Assembly: GCA_030037185.1 (NCBI GenBank)
Contig: JASHRR010001109.1
Location: 1-26,822 of the forward strand
Reading direction: 5' to 3'
Source: Xanthobacteraceae bacterium
Lineage (GTDB): Bacteria > Pseudomonadota > Alphaproteobacteria > Rhizobiales > Xanthobacteraceae
Length of the DNA stretch: 26,822 bases
The number at the start of each line of letters is the position of its first letter. Position 1 is the stretch's first letter. Position numbers and translations under genes: made by a program. Below, in pieces: positions 7,594-15,321 of this stretch. The notes below the pieces were generated by a model. It was not told where the DNA came from, did no database searches, and worked only from the letters and a program-made list of their open reading frames with translations.

Positions 7594-8568
7594 ATGGAAA
7601 TCGTGATCCCCGACGACTACCAGGACATGGCTCACCTGCTGCCGAGCTATGCGCTGATCCGTCACCACAACGTGATCCGCTATCGAACCCCCGCCCGCGA
7701 CCTCGATCAGCTCGTGGAGCGGCTGCACAACGCCGATATCGTGGTAGCCATCCGCGAGCGGGTGAATTTCTCTCGCGCGCTGCTGTCGCGCCTGCCGCGG
7801 CTCAAACTCCTTGCCCTCGTCGGCCGCAATGCCCGCACGATCGACTTCGCCGCCTGCACGGAGCTTGGCATTGCTGTCGCGACCGGCAAGAGCAATTCGC
7901 CGGTAGCACCCGCGGAGCTGGCGATTGCGCTCATGTTGGCGTCGCGCCGCAATATCGCGCTCGAAGCCGAGCGCATGCGGCGCGGCGAGTGGCCGTGCAC
8001 CCTGTCCCACCGTCTGCGCGGCTCGACGCTCGGGATTTTTGGGCTCGGCGCCATCGGCAGCCTGGTGGCGCAAGCAGGAAGCGGCCTTGGCATGAACGTG
8101 CTGATCTTCGGGCAGCAGCGTTCACGCACGCGCGGGGCGGCCGCCGGCTACGCGGTGGCTCTCGACCAGGCCGATCTCTTCGCACGGTCCGACGTCCTGT
8201 CGCTCCACCTGCGCCTCACTGCCGAGACCCGAGGCATCGTGCGTGCGGAGGACCTCGCCCGCATGAAGCCGACCGCGCTCATCGTCAACACGGCCCGCGC
8301 CGAACTCATAGCGCCGGGCGCCCTCGTAGCGGCGCTGACGGCAGGACGTCCGGGTTATGCCGCTGTGGATGTTTACGAGGAAGAGCCGGTCACCGGCGGC
8401 AATCACCCGCTGTTGAAGATGCCGAATGCGCTCTGCGTACCCCATCTGGGCTGGGCCGAATGGGACAATTTCGATCTCTATTTTGGCGAGGCCTTCCACC
8501 AGATCGTCGCCTACGAGAAGGGCGAGCCGTTGCGGCTCGCCAATCCCGAGGTGAAAGCGAGGCGCTGA
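7594..8568 (+). CDS. D-isomer-specific 2-hydroxyacid dehydrogenase family protein
   Basis: A 324-residue NAD(P)-dependent dehydrogenase of normal length. The nucleotide-binding loop GLGAIG is at residues 150-155 within the central Rossmann domain. The catalytic triad is present: Arg235 in VNTARAELI, Glu264 in EEEP, and His284 in VPHLGW. The family reduces 2-keto acids or oxidises D-2-hydroxyacids, and includes phosphoglycerate dehydrogenase and glyoxylate reductase. The loop LVGRNARTIDFAACTELGIAVATG is typical of the phosphoglycerate dehydrogenase-like branch, but no regulatory ACT domain is present, so serine synthesis is unlikely. It is divergent from the carboxylate transporter gene with only 111 bases between, so an imported hydroxy- or keto-acid is a plausible substrate. 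That link is an inference. Confidence 0.88.
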   Translation: MEIVIPDDYQDMAHLLPSYALIRHHNVIRYRTPARDLDQLVERLHNADIVVAIRERVNFSRALLSRLPRLKLLALVGRNARTIDFAACTELGIAVATGKSNSPVAPAELAIALMLASRRNIALEAERMRRGEWPCTLSHRLRGSTLGIFGLGAIGSLVAQAGSGLGMNVLIFGQQRSRTRGAAAGYAVALDQADLFARSDVLSLHLRLTAETRGIVRAEDLARMKPTALIVNTARAELIAPGALVAALTAGRPGYAAVDVYEEEPVTGGNHPLLKMPNALCVPHLGWAEWDNFDLYFGEAFHQIVAYEKGEPLRLANPEVKARR

Positions 8569-9084
8569 GTTGCAACGCGGACGGAGCGACCGGTACCGCT
8601 CCTTGAAAGCCAGTCAACCGTGCACTACGGCTGGGCGGCTCGGGCGATCCCGCCATGTCTCAAAAATTGCAGCCCCACCTGGCTGCGCACCGCAAACAAA
8701 TTGAGTGGGACTTTGGCTCGATGAGTGGGTTTTTAACCACTCGATGCGCAGCGTGTCTGAGTTTTTTTAGCGTCAGCGGTCAGCAACCGCCGCGGCGCGG
8801 TCCCACTCAGAGAGTTGGTTTGCCGCAACTCGTAGCGCTGCAGGAATCGATTCCGCTTGATCACGAAACGCCGCCCGCGCACCAGGAGACCCAACGTTAC
8901 CGCCTGGCCTACCGGTCGCAAACTGCGCGTCGTTTGCAACAGGAGCTGCAGTCGGTCGCGAGAGCCGTCAATGGCGTTGCCGAGGGTCAACCGCCGCTGC
9001 CCGCCACCCAGGACAGCGTCTCATATGCCGGGATTGCATCGCTACCTCATCCCGTAAAGAGTTGCGCAGCGCCAGCGCGGCAAG
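8569..9084. other. Intergenic region with nested inverted repeats
   Basis: A 516-base gap between the dehydrogenase and the glycosyltransferase, whose 3' ends converge here. A 165-codon plus-strand frame (8655-9152) overlaps the end of the glycosyltransferase and has no recognisable domain. An 85-codon minus-strand frame (8733-8990) is Arg/Leu-rich and unrecognised. The inverted repeats at 8701-8810 are listed separately. Confidence 0.5.
8701..8810. repeat. Nested inverted repeats
   Basis: TTGAGTGGGAC at 8701-8711 is inverted as GTCCCACTCAG at 8800-8810 (10 of 11 positions). Inside lies a smaller hairpin, GAGTGG (8724-8729) with CCACTC (8737-8742), using the same word. A third one is GCGGT-CAGCA-ACCGC at 8776-8790. 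The whole 110-base unit could fold into a branched structure and resembles a small non-coding mobile element or its remnant. No transposase is seen. Confidence 0.45.
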
Positions 9085-10122
9085 TCACATTCCCAGCAGG
9101 CGAAGCTTGTAGGCCCGGTGGAACAGGACGTGCCGGCGCAGGTATCCCTTGATCTTACGGTTGATCTCTTTCGCCGTCGGGTCGTAACCAAGGTGGCGTC
9201 GCCGCAGGCGCTTTTGCTCGTCTGCGCCGGTCTGGCGCATCGCGCTTGTCTTCTGCCGGTCGTGCCAGCGGAAACACCCCAGGAATCTCGGCAGGCGTTT
9301 GAAGCGAAAACCCGCCTCATGGGCACGCAAGATAAAATCCCAATCGATGGCAAATCGGAAGGTCTCGTCGAGTGGGCCAATCCGCTCCCACACACGACGC
9401 CGCCAAAACATGCTTTCCTGCGGAATGTAATCCATCCACTTGATGATGTTCGGATCATGGTTGGGCAGCACACAGCGGCCGGTCTCACGGCCGTCAGCAT
9501 CAATGAAGATGCGGTGGCCGTACACCACCTCCACCTGTGGATATCGCTGAAACGTGCTTGCCACGAAGGCCAGCGTTCCGGGCAACAATATGTCGTCGGC
9601 GTTGAGATACGCCATGATTTCGGCGTCCGGTACTTGCGCGAATCCGCGATTGATGGAGTCGGCCTGGCCGCGGTCGGCCTCCCTGCGCAAAATGAGGCGG
9701 CGCGGTCCACGCATCAGGTTCGATCGCGCGTGTGCGATGTCAGCGAGCACCCTGTCGGTTCCGTCGGTTGAGTTGTTGTCCTGCACCACGTAGGTGAGAC
9801 GCGGGTAGGCTTGGGTGATCACGCTCATGACCGTCTCGCCGATGAATTCCGCGTAGTTGTACGATGGCGTCACGATCGCGATATGTGGGGCGGACGCCAG
9901 CAGCGGCGTTGCCGCAAAGGTCGTGGTCAACTCGACCACGTCGCGCGGTTCGTACTGGACCCATTGCCAGAGTTTCGGACTGAATTTCGCGCGCCACGAA
10001 TGGCGAAGCAGCGGCACCATCATCTCGCGGAGATTTCTCACCTCATGTTCGAGCGCCGCGATGCGGCGTCGGAGCATGGCGTTCTCGCTTTCGGTGTCGG
10101 TCGGCGTTTGGATGTCTGCCAT
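9085..10122 (-). CDS. Family 2 glycosyltransferase with N-terminal coiled coil
   Basis: A 345-residue protein counted from the ATG at 10122; a TTG two codons earlier is a possible alternative. Residues 10-38 have a heptad-like pattern (ENAMLRRRIAALEHEVRNLREMM) predicting a short coiled coil. The GT-A domain starts at HIAIVTPSYNYAEFIGETV (80-98). It contains DNNSTDGT (115-122), the nucleotide-sugar metal-binding region NADD (174-177), QES at 235-237 and DWDF at 260-263, the usual set of family 2 catalytic elements. There is no membrane segment, so it acts at the cytoplasmic face. It transfers a sugar from a nucleotide donor; donor and acceptor are unknown. Nearby genes suggest surface glycan assembly. 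Confidence 0.88.
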   Translation of the reverse strand: MADIQTPTDTESENAMLRRRIAALEHEVRNLREMMVPLLRHSWRAKFSPKLWQWVQYEPRDVVELTTTFAATPLLASAPHIAIVTPSYNYAEFIGETVMSVITQAYPRLTYVVQDNNSTDGTDRVLADIAHARSNLMRGPRRLILRREADRGQADSINRGFAQVPDAEIMAYLNADDILLPGTLAFVASTFQRYPQVEVVYGHRIFIDADGRETGRCVLPNHDPNIIKWMDYIPQESMFWRRRVWERIGPLDETFRFAIDWDFILRAHEAGFRFKRLPRFLGCFRWHDRQKTSAMRQTGADEQKRLRRRHLGYDPTAKEINRKIKGYLRRHVLFHRAYKLRLLGM

Positions 10123-10219
10123 TCGCAATCACCGCGGACGTCGCCGAATCATTATCTGAATCGGCGGAAAAGAAAGATAGCGAGACTGCGGCTGGCGGCC
10201 GGCGGCGAACTTAGATGGA

Positions 10220-10909
10220 TCATGCCGGCTCCGACACCGTATAACCCAGGCGCGCCATCACGTCACCGTGCAGGCGTTCGAACAGTGCCTCTTGGGCAGT
10301 CGTCATCGCCGCGCCGCCGGTCGATCGGGGGCTGAGCCAGTGCGGCCCGACACCGCGCGCTGAGACGAGCTTCGGAGGTACGGCGTGGAGCGGGCGCATT
10401 TCAAGAAACCTCGCCAGCCGCCCGAGCGTCCCATCGAAATCCGCCGTCAACTGCTCGAAGCGCAGAAAAAGCGTTTGTGGTCGCGCCGCCGGGTCCCATA
10501 CCAGCACATGGCTACTCCAGGAGCCGAAATGGTGTCGTCCGGCAATGATGGTATCGAGATCGACATCGTAGCCCGAGGCCCGCAAGAATTCCCACAGGCT
10601 GCGGCAGCATTCGCGGCCGTTGCGCACGATATAGATCGCCTTTCGGTCATCGAGCGGCCATTCATGGGTTTTTACCAGCGGCAGGCGCAGAAAATCTGCG
10701 GAGAACAGTCCGTGGGCGGCCCCCTCGAAATGACCGACATGCTGCGACACCGCGAGGTCGCCGAGCAGATCGTCCGGATAGACGCTGCCCGACCGCAGGC
10801 CAAAGCAAGTCCACAGGATCGCGCGCAGATAGGTGTTGCCGCTCCGCGGATAGGAGGCGAGCCAGACGGTATTGTCAGGCCACACGAAGGTGCGTTTTTC
10901 GATCGTCAC
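10220..10909 (-). CDS. Sulfotransferase family protein
   Basis: A 229-residue protein. The 5'-phosphosulfate-binding loop of PAPS-dependent sulfotransferases is seen as SYPRSGNTYLR (residues 19-29). The likely catalytic region KTHE is at 80-83 and the 3'-phosphate-binding segment YIVRNGRECCRSL at 93-105. Sulfotransferases move a sulfuryl group from PAPS to a hydroxyl or amine; bacterial members modify glycans, lipids or secondary metabolites. The start is a GTG at 10909 with GAGGGA about eight bases upstream; an overlapping ATG just before it is closed at once by a stop. It lies 97 bases upstream of the glycosyltransferase on the same strand, so the two may be cotranscribed and modify one glycan. 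The acceptor is unknown. Confidence 0.88.
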   Translation of the reverse strand: MTIEKRTFVWPDNTVWLASYPRSGNTYLRAILWTCFGLRSGSVYPDDLLGDLAVSQHVGHFEGAAHGLFSADFLRLPLVKTHEWPLDDRKAIYIVRNGRECCRSLWEFLRASGYDVDLDTIIAGRHHFGSWSSHVLVWDPAARPQTLFLRFEQLTADFDGTLGRLARFLEMRPLHAVPPKLVSARGVGPHWLSPRSTGGAAMTTAQEALFERLHGDVMARLGYTVSEPA

Positions 10910-11422
10910 AGGGCCATCCCTCTATCCTGAAAGATGCTGTGTGTCCAAACAATCATGCAGCACTGGCAACATCCCACCGCGAACAAATCCCCGTCGGACA
11001 GAATGATCGGGTCAGGCACGAACCTGTCGCACAAGCCTGCCCCTCGCCGGCCACAACAGGGATGCGCCGGTCAGAGAGCTGCCGTCACCTCGCCTCATCG
11101 AAGCAGCGCCTCGAGGCCGGCGGAAAGGCTGCAGGCGGGTCGGCCTGCGCCGCCATGCCCAAAATGCGCTGAAGCGAGCAACGGCGATGACAACGCTCGC
11201 GGTGCGCCGATGTAGCCCTCTGCGGCCTGAGCTAACTTGCCTCGTGGTTCCAAAAGGAGACCGCAACAGGCAGCGTGCCGCCACTCCCGAACAGCTGCAG
11301 GTTGTCGCTGCAACACCGTCTTTGGCTGGTAAACCGATGGCGTCCCGACGATGCTGAGGCAAGCGGGTCGAGCCCGATGCCCCATTGCAGGAGCCGCGCT
11401 TACAAAGCGGCTTGTTCGTTTT
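10910..11422. other. Intergenic region, no recognised gene
   Basis: A 513-base gap between tandem minus-strand genes. Two overlapping minus-strand frames (11095-11385 and 11012-11362) lack recognisable domains. GCAGGC at 11131-11136 pairs with GCCTGC at 11143-11148. The promoter of the sulfotransferase gene should lie at the left end, but no convincing -35/-10 pair was found. Confidence 0.45.
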
Positions 11423-13186
11423 CTACATTTTAGTCAACAAGGCCCAGCTGCCGTCGCCTCGCTCCTCACGCGCGAGGTCGAGCCAGCCCGCAGCGCGCGG
11501 GTTGTCGAGCATATTTTTGGCTTGCGGTTGCGTGCGCAGCCACGCCAGCTCGCTGGGATCAAGATAAAGAACCTCGATCTGCTGTTCGGCCAGAAACTGC
11601 TCAAGCGGAGCTGTCCCTTCCCATCTCCGCAACAGATCGTTCCCGAAAACGACCTGTGGGCCTTCGAAGGGATTTCCGCCGGACAGGTTTAAGTCCAAGT
11701 AATTCAGGAGATCGGAGGCCCAGTTGCCGAGAATGAGGCGGCCGCGGGCTTTCAGCAGCACTGTCCGCTGAGGTGCCAGACGTTCAAGCTTATGCAGAAG
11801 CGGGCGACCGGCCGGCAAATATGGGGGCAGGCCATAGCGCGGCATTAACAGAATCATTGCAGTTGCGGCTGCGAGCGCGCCAATATCCAGGCTGCGATAG
11901 AGTCCCGGCCAGCGCCGAAGGATTAAGCCGATCGCCCCCATGGTTGCAGCTATGGTGATAATGGAAACGTAAAAGAAATAGGAAGGCCGCGGGCGTTGCG
12001 TCAACACCACCGGAACGGCCATCGTCAACACAGGCAGAAAAGCGATTGCCGTCCGATTGCATATCGAGAACAAGGGCGATTGCGCACGCCAAGCAAGTAT
12101 TGCTCCAGCGGCGAGGGAGGCGATGACCAGCACGCCTAAGATAAGCGGATACGTCGCCACATGAGCCGGCACATAATCCGGCTCAAAGCTCCCGGCCCTC
12201 GCGTTGAACAGCAGGACCTCCAATCCATTCGGGACCAACCCCAGGTTCCACCAAAAGTGCATGAGAGTCGCGATCGGATTCGACCACAGCATGTGGCCGA
12301 TCGACGGATAATCGACGCCGAAGGTCGAGTGTGCCAGCGCCTGACATTCGGTCCACGGACTTGCGGTCCATTCCGGGTGGCGCTGTTGATATCCAAAGGC
12401 GTAGACTTGGCACATGTTGAGCGTGTGCTTGAGTTCAAGGTGTCGCCAAATCTCGGGAAGCTTTCTGGACGATCGCCAGTACGCCAGACCGCACACGGTG
12501 ATCCCGGCGACAAGCGGAATTGCGTAGGCAGCAGCAAACCGCGGTTTTTTCTGCGAACAACGCCGCTCATGAAGCGTACACAGCAAAAGCATGACGATGG
12601 CGGCGACGACAAATTCGTTGCGCACCAGGACCGCGCACGTCGCCAACATTGCCAACCCTGCCCCGCGGGCCCATGCTGCGTCCTGCCCCAGCACCAGTGC
12701 CCACACCAGCAGGATGGGCAGGAGAGCGAAAAGGTGAACCTCGTACAACGTATTGTAGTTGATTGACAGAATCGCCCACCACGCTGCCCCCAGCAACGCC
12801 AGGTTCGGCGGCAAAAGCTGGCGCATCACGAACAGCACGCCGACCGCCGCAGCCAGCACGATGACCACACGATGCATGATCGTCACGCTATAGGCGTCCG
12901 TGGTCACGAACAGGAAGGAGCCGTAAAATGCCGTGTAGAGCGGCGACCAGACAATATCTACGAGAAATCCATCAGCCCATTTTTTTGCGGTCTTAAAATA
13001 ACTGCTGGTATCGCCAGAGGTGATATCCCTGATCTCCCAGATACGCCAGATGACCTTGCTCTGTATCAACAAGATCAATGCATAGCTCGGCCACGCCTTC
13101 CGGAGCGCCTTCTCAGCGAGAGCATCAATGCGGATCGCTGCACGACGCGTAGCGTCTGCCATCAACTTGCTGATCCGTGGCGTCAA
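11423..13186 (-). CDS. Polytopic membrane protein, GT-C-like glycosyltransferase candidate
   Basis: A 587-residue protein with about ten or more hydrophobic segments between residues 33 and 460, then a soluble C-terminal part of about 120 residues. After the first membrane helix comes an acidic loop, RDITSGDTSSYF (53-64). In GT-C enzymes such as the PMT/ArnT type, an Asp in this first periplasmic loop is catalytic. The C-terminal part ends in a segment with IEVLYLDPSEL. These enzymes use polyprenyl-phosphate sugars on the periplasmic side. The start is TTG at 13186 with GGAGG five bases upstream; an internal ATG at residue 9 is the alternative. Base composition looks lower in GC than the neighbours. 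The assignment rests on topology and the loop motif, not on a recognised close homologue. Confidence 0.65.
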   Translation of the reverse strand: MTPRISKLMADATRRAAIRIDALAEKALRKAWPSYALILLIQSKVIWRIWEIRDITSGDTSSYFKTAKKWADGFLVDIVWSPLYTAFYGSFLFVTTDAYSVTIMHRVVIVLAAAVGVLFVMRQLLPPNLALLGAAWWAILSINYNTLYEVHLFALLPILLVWALVLGQDAAWARGAGLAMLATCAVLVRNEFVVAAIVMLLLCTLHERRCSQKKPRFAAAYAIPLVAGITVCGLAYWRSSRKLPEIWRHLELKHTLNMCQVYAFGYQQRHPEWTASPWTECQALAHSTFGVDYPSIGHMLWSNPIATLMHFWWNLGLVPNGLEVLLFNARAGSFEPDYVPAHVATYPLILGVLVIASLAAGAILAWRAQSPLFSICNRTAIAFLPVLTMAVPVVLTQRPRPSYFFYVSIITIAATMGAIGLILRRWPGLYRSLDIGALAAATAMILLMPRYGLPPYLPAGRPLLHKLERLAPQRTVLLKARGRLILGNWASDLLNYLDLNLSGGNPFEGPQVVFGNDLLRRWEGTAPLEQFLAEQQIEVLYLDPSELAWLRTQPQAKNMLDNPRAAGWLDLAREERGDGSWALLTKM

Positions 13187-13531
13187 CCATACCTCCGTTT
13201 TGCTCGTGTGGTCGCGTGCAGACGGCCCGAGCGGGGTGCGCTCCGGAGCGTGCCGCCATCGGCAATCAGCAGATGGCTAGGGGTGACCATGAATATTTGC
13301 CCGACAGACAATGGCGGGCCCCGAGCAAACGAGGCCTGGCGTCCGGAACCCTCACGGGCGCGCAGGCGAGACGGGTGTCAGCCCTCCGCAGCCATCAACC
13401 ATCCCCAGATATCACGCCCTGCCGTGGTCGTTCCGGCAGGGCCGGGGCGTCCCTCACCGGCCGGCCGGCGGACCCGACAGTGATCCTTGAGGGACCGTCG
13501 GCTATTGAAAGACCAACACGGATCGCCGGCG
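13187..13531. other. Intergenic region, no recognised gene
   Basis: A 345-base gap between tandem minus-strand genes. It contains CCGGCCGGCCGG near 13461-13473, a self-complementary run. Small frames in it overlap the end of the TRAP receptor gene in other frames and are not credible genes. Confidence 0.4.
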
Positions 13532-14545
13532 CTACCCCAATTTCCCGACCTCCGCCTCCAACAGCGTCCAGCACTTCGATCCCAGCTTGTCCTTCCACGT
13601 CGCATAGACGTTCGTCAGCCTGGCGCGGAACGGCGCCTGGTCGACCTCATTGAAGATCAGGCCGGCGGCGGCGAGCCTGTCGCGCAGGCCGGCGTTGATG
13701 TTGCCCTGGTCGATGCGCTGCTGGCGCACGTGTTGGGCGACGTTGCGGGTGATCGCGTCCTTGATGTCGTCGGGCAGACCGCGCCAGGTAGCAAGATGCG
13801 CCATCTGGTTGAAGCCCGACCACATATGGTTGGTCATGCTGACGTACTTGACCACCTCGTAGATGCGGAAATTCTCCAGGATGGCGAGCGGATTTTCCTG
13901 CGCCCCGACCTTGCCGCTCTTGATCGCCTCGTAGATGAGATTGGCCGGCGTCGTCACCGGCTGGGCGCCGAACGCCTGGAAGGTATCGAATATCATCTGT
14001 CCCGGCGGGACGCGGATTTTCACGCCGGCAAGGTCATCCGGCGCGTTGACCGGACGCGCCACTGTGGTGACCTGGCGCATGCCGTTGTCGAAGCCTGCGA
14101 CCGGGAACAGATACATGCCCTTCGCGGCCATTTCCTCGCCCATATAGGCACCGAGCGGGCCGTCGATGGCCTTGTGAGCCTCGGCTGCCGATCGGAACGC
14201 GAACGGCGCCTGCTGGACCTCGGCCACTGGCACGACCGTGCCGATGATGCCGCCCATCAGGGTGAAAAACTGGATTTCGCCCGCGATCAGCATTTTCAGC
14301 GCCGCCGGATCGCCGGCCGCGACCTTGTTGTTTTCGGCATGGACTGTGGTGTCGACGCGGCCGTTGGTCTCCCGGCGAATCGCGTCCCACATGGCGACGA
14401 GATTCTTGTGGAGCGTGCTCGTCTCGGACTGATTATGGTATTGGATGAACGTGTAGCTCGCGGCCCGTACCGGCCTTACGATGATGGTTGTTGCGGCTGC
14501 CGCCGCTCCGGCGAGCAGCGCACGTCGGGTCGAGGGCGTCTTCAT
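13532..14545 (-). CDS. TRAP transporter solute-binding protein, DctP family
   Basis: A 337-residue protein of usual DctP length. The start at 14545 is fixed by AGGAGGA eight bases upstream; the longer frame to 14791 is rejected. The N-terminus has TRRALLAGAAAAA and a likely cleavage after VRA near residue 28, a twin-arginine-like signal as often found on this family. The mature part has the receptor core, including AGEIQFFTLMGGIIGTVVP, DLAGVKIRVPPGQMIFDTF and QENPLAILENFRIYEV, the last being the conserved DctP signature around the ligand-binding arginine and asparagine region. It captures a carboxylate in the periplasm for uptake by DctQM membrane subunits, which are not found in this window. 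It is divergent from a cytochrome c gene. Confidence 0.9.
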   Translation of the reverse strand: MKTPSTRRALLAGAAAAATTIIVRPVRAASYTFIQYHNQSETSTLHKNLVAMWDAIRRETNGRVDTTVHAENNKVAAGDPAALKMLIAGEIQFFTLMGGIIGTVVPVAEVQQAPFAFRSAAEAHKAIDGPLGAYMGEEMAAKGMYLFPVAGFDNGMRQVTTVARPVNAPDDLAGVKIRVPPGQMIFDTFQAFGAQPVTTPANLIYEAIKSGKVGAQENPLAILENFRIYEVVKYVSMTNHMWSGFNQMAHLATWRGLPDDIKDAITRNVAQHVRQQRIDQGNINAGLRDRLAAAGLIFNEVDQAPFRARLTNVYATWKDKLGSKCWTLLEAEVGKLG

Positions 14546-14580
14546 CGCGATTCCTCCTGTCAGATGCCGAAGCAATTTCC

Positions 14581-14610
14581 TTCGGACGGCGCGCGGGAAT
14601 TTGCTATGAT
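14581..14610 (+). promoter_or_regulatory. Possible promoter of the cytochrome c gene
   Basis: TATGAT at 14605-14610 is a good -10 match. The -35 candidate TTCGGA at 14581-14586 with an 18-base spacer is weak. The position in the 130-base divergent gap suits the cytochrome c gene starting at 14676. Confidence 0.3.
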
Positions 14611-14624
14611 GTTTCTCCCTGCCA

Positions 14625-14643
14625 ACCTCCCTGCGAGGGAGGT
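14625..14643 (+). repeat. Hairpin in the leader of the cytochrome c gene
   Basis: ACCTCCCT (14625-14632) and AGGGAGGT (14636-14643) form a perfect eight-pair stem with a GCG loop. It lies 32 bases before the start codon and includes an internal AGGGAGG that could mimic a ribosome site. It may affect mRNA stability or be one of the common intergenic palindromes of this genome. Confidence 0.45.
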
Positions 14644-14675
14644 GGAGAGGCATAGCATTGGCGCAAGGGGAAGTC

Positions 14676-15140
14676 ATGGATTTCAGCGCGGCGAGACGAG
14701 TCCTGGCAGGCGCATTGATCACCACAGCGGGCGTGCTCGTTTCACCGGCCCTCGCCCAGCAGGCGGCCCCGCCGAGACAACCCGTCGTCACGGACGACTA
14801 CCAGCGTTCGCTGCAGACCTACCAGTTTCGCAAGGCCGCCCGGAGCGGGCCGGAGCGCGGCCGGGAGATCTTCTATTACAAGTGCTGGTTCTGCCACAAT
14901 GAATTTACCAAGAACGCTCCTCAGCTCGCAGGACTGTACCAGCGCGGCACGCTGCTGTCCGGCCTGCCCGTCAACGACGACACCGTAAAGGACCGCATCC
15001 GCAACGGCGGGGCCGGAATGGCCGCCTACAAATACACGCTCAGCGAAGCGGATTTGAACGATCTTGTGAGCTTCGTGCGCGAGAAATGCTGCTGGGATTC
15101 CGACGCCCCGCCGCTCAATCCGAGCTATCGCGCGCGTTGA
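14676..15140 (+). CDS. Periplasmic c-type cytochrome
   Basis: A 154-residue protein starting at the ATG at 14676, with AAGGGGAAG just upstream; a TTG six codons earlier is rejected. Residues 7-28 are a signal peptide ending in ALA. The single heme-binding motif CWFCH is at residues 70-74. Met115 in GGAGMAAYKY is the likely sixth ligand, giving a class I fold of about 85 residues. Two adjacent cysteines (138-139) follow the last helix and are unusual. It carries electrons in the periplasm. It is followed after 181 bases by a larger protein that also has a heme motif, on the same strand, so the two probably serve one electron-transfer process. Confidence 0.9.
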   Translation: MDFSAARRVLAGALITTAGVLVSPALAQQAAPPRQPVVTDDYQRSLQTYQFRKAARSGPERGREIFYYKCWFCHNEFTKNAPQLAGLYQRGTLLSGLPVNDDTVKDRIRNGGAGMAAYKYTLSEADLNDLVSFVREKCCWDSDAPPLNPSYRAR

Positions 15141-15270
15141 GGCACGACCCCGCTTCAGCCGGGATGTGGGGCGATCGGGTGGAGGGAGTGGCTCGAGATC
15201 GGCTCTGTTCGGGCGGCCACAAAGGGTTGGGGCAACCCGACAGCCGGCAATCTGCGGACGCTGCTGCCGT

Positions 15271-15301
15271 AAGGGTTATAACCTTGGTTGCTCGAACCCT
15301 T
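15271..15301 (+). repeat. Inverted repeat next to the ribosome site of the propeller gene
   Basis: AAGGGTT (15271-15277) and AACCCTT (15295-15301) are exact inverted repeats separated by 17 bases. The structure ends about seven bases before the strong GAGGAGG ribosome site of the following gene. It could be an operator or leader hairpin. A smaller hairpin, GGGTTG-GGG-CAACCC, lies at 15224-15238. Confidence 0.35.
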
Positions 15302-15321
15302 TCAGAGTGAGGAGGAACATC

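Noticed and set aside
8655..9152. 165-codon plus-strand frame after the dehydrogenase
   Set aside because: It has no recognisable domain, runs across inverted repeats and overlaps the end of the glycosyltransferase gene.
13487..14902. 471-codon plus-strand frame
   Set aside because: It is antisense to the TRAP receptor and overlaps the start of the cytochrome c gene in another frame.
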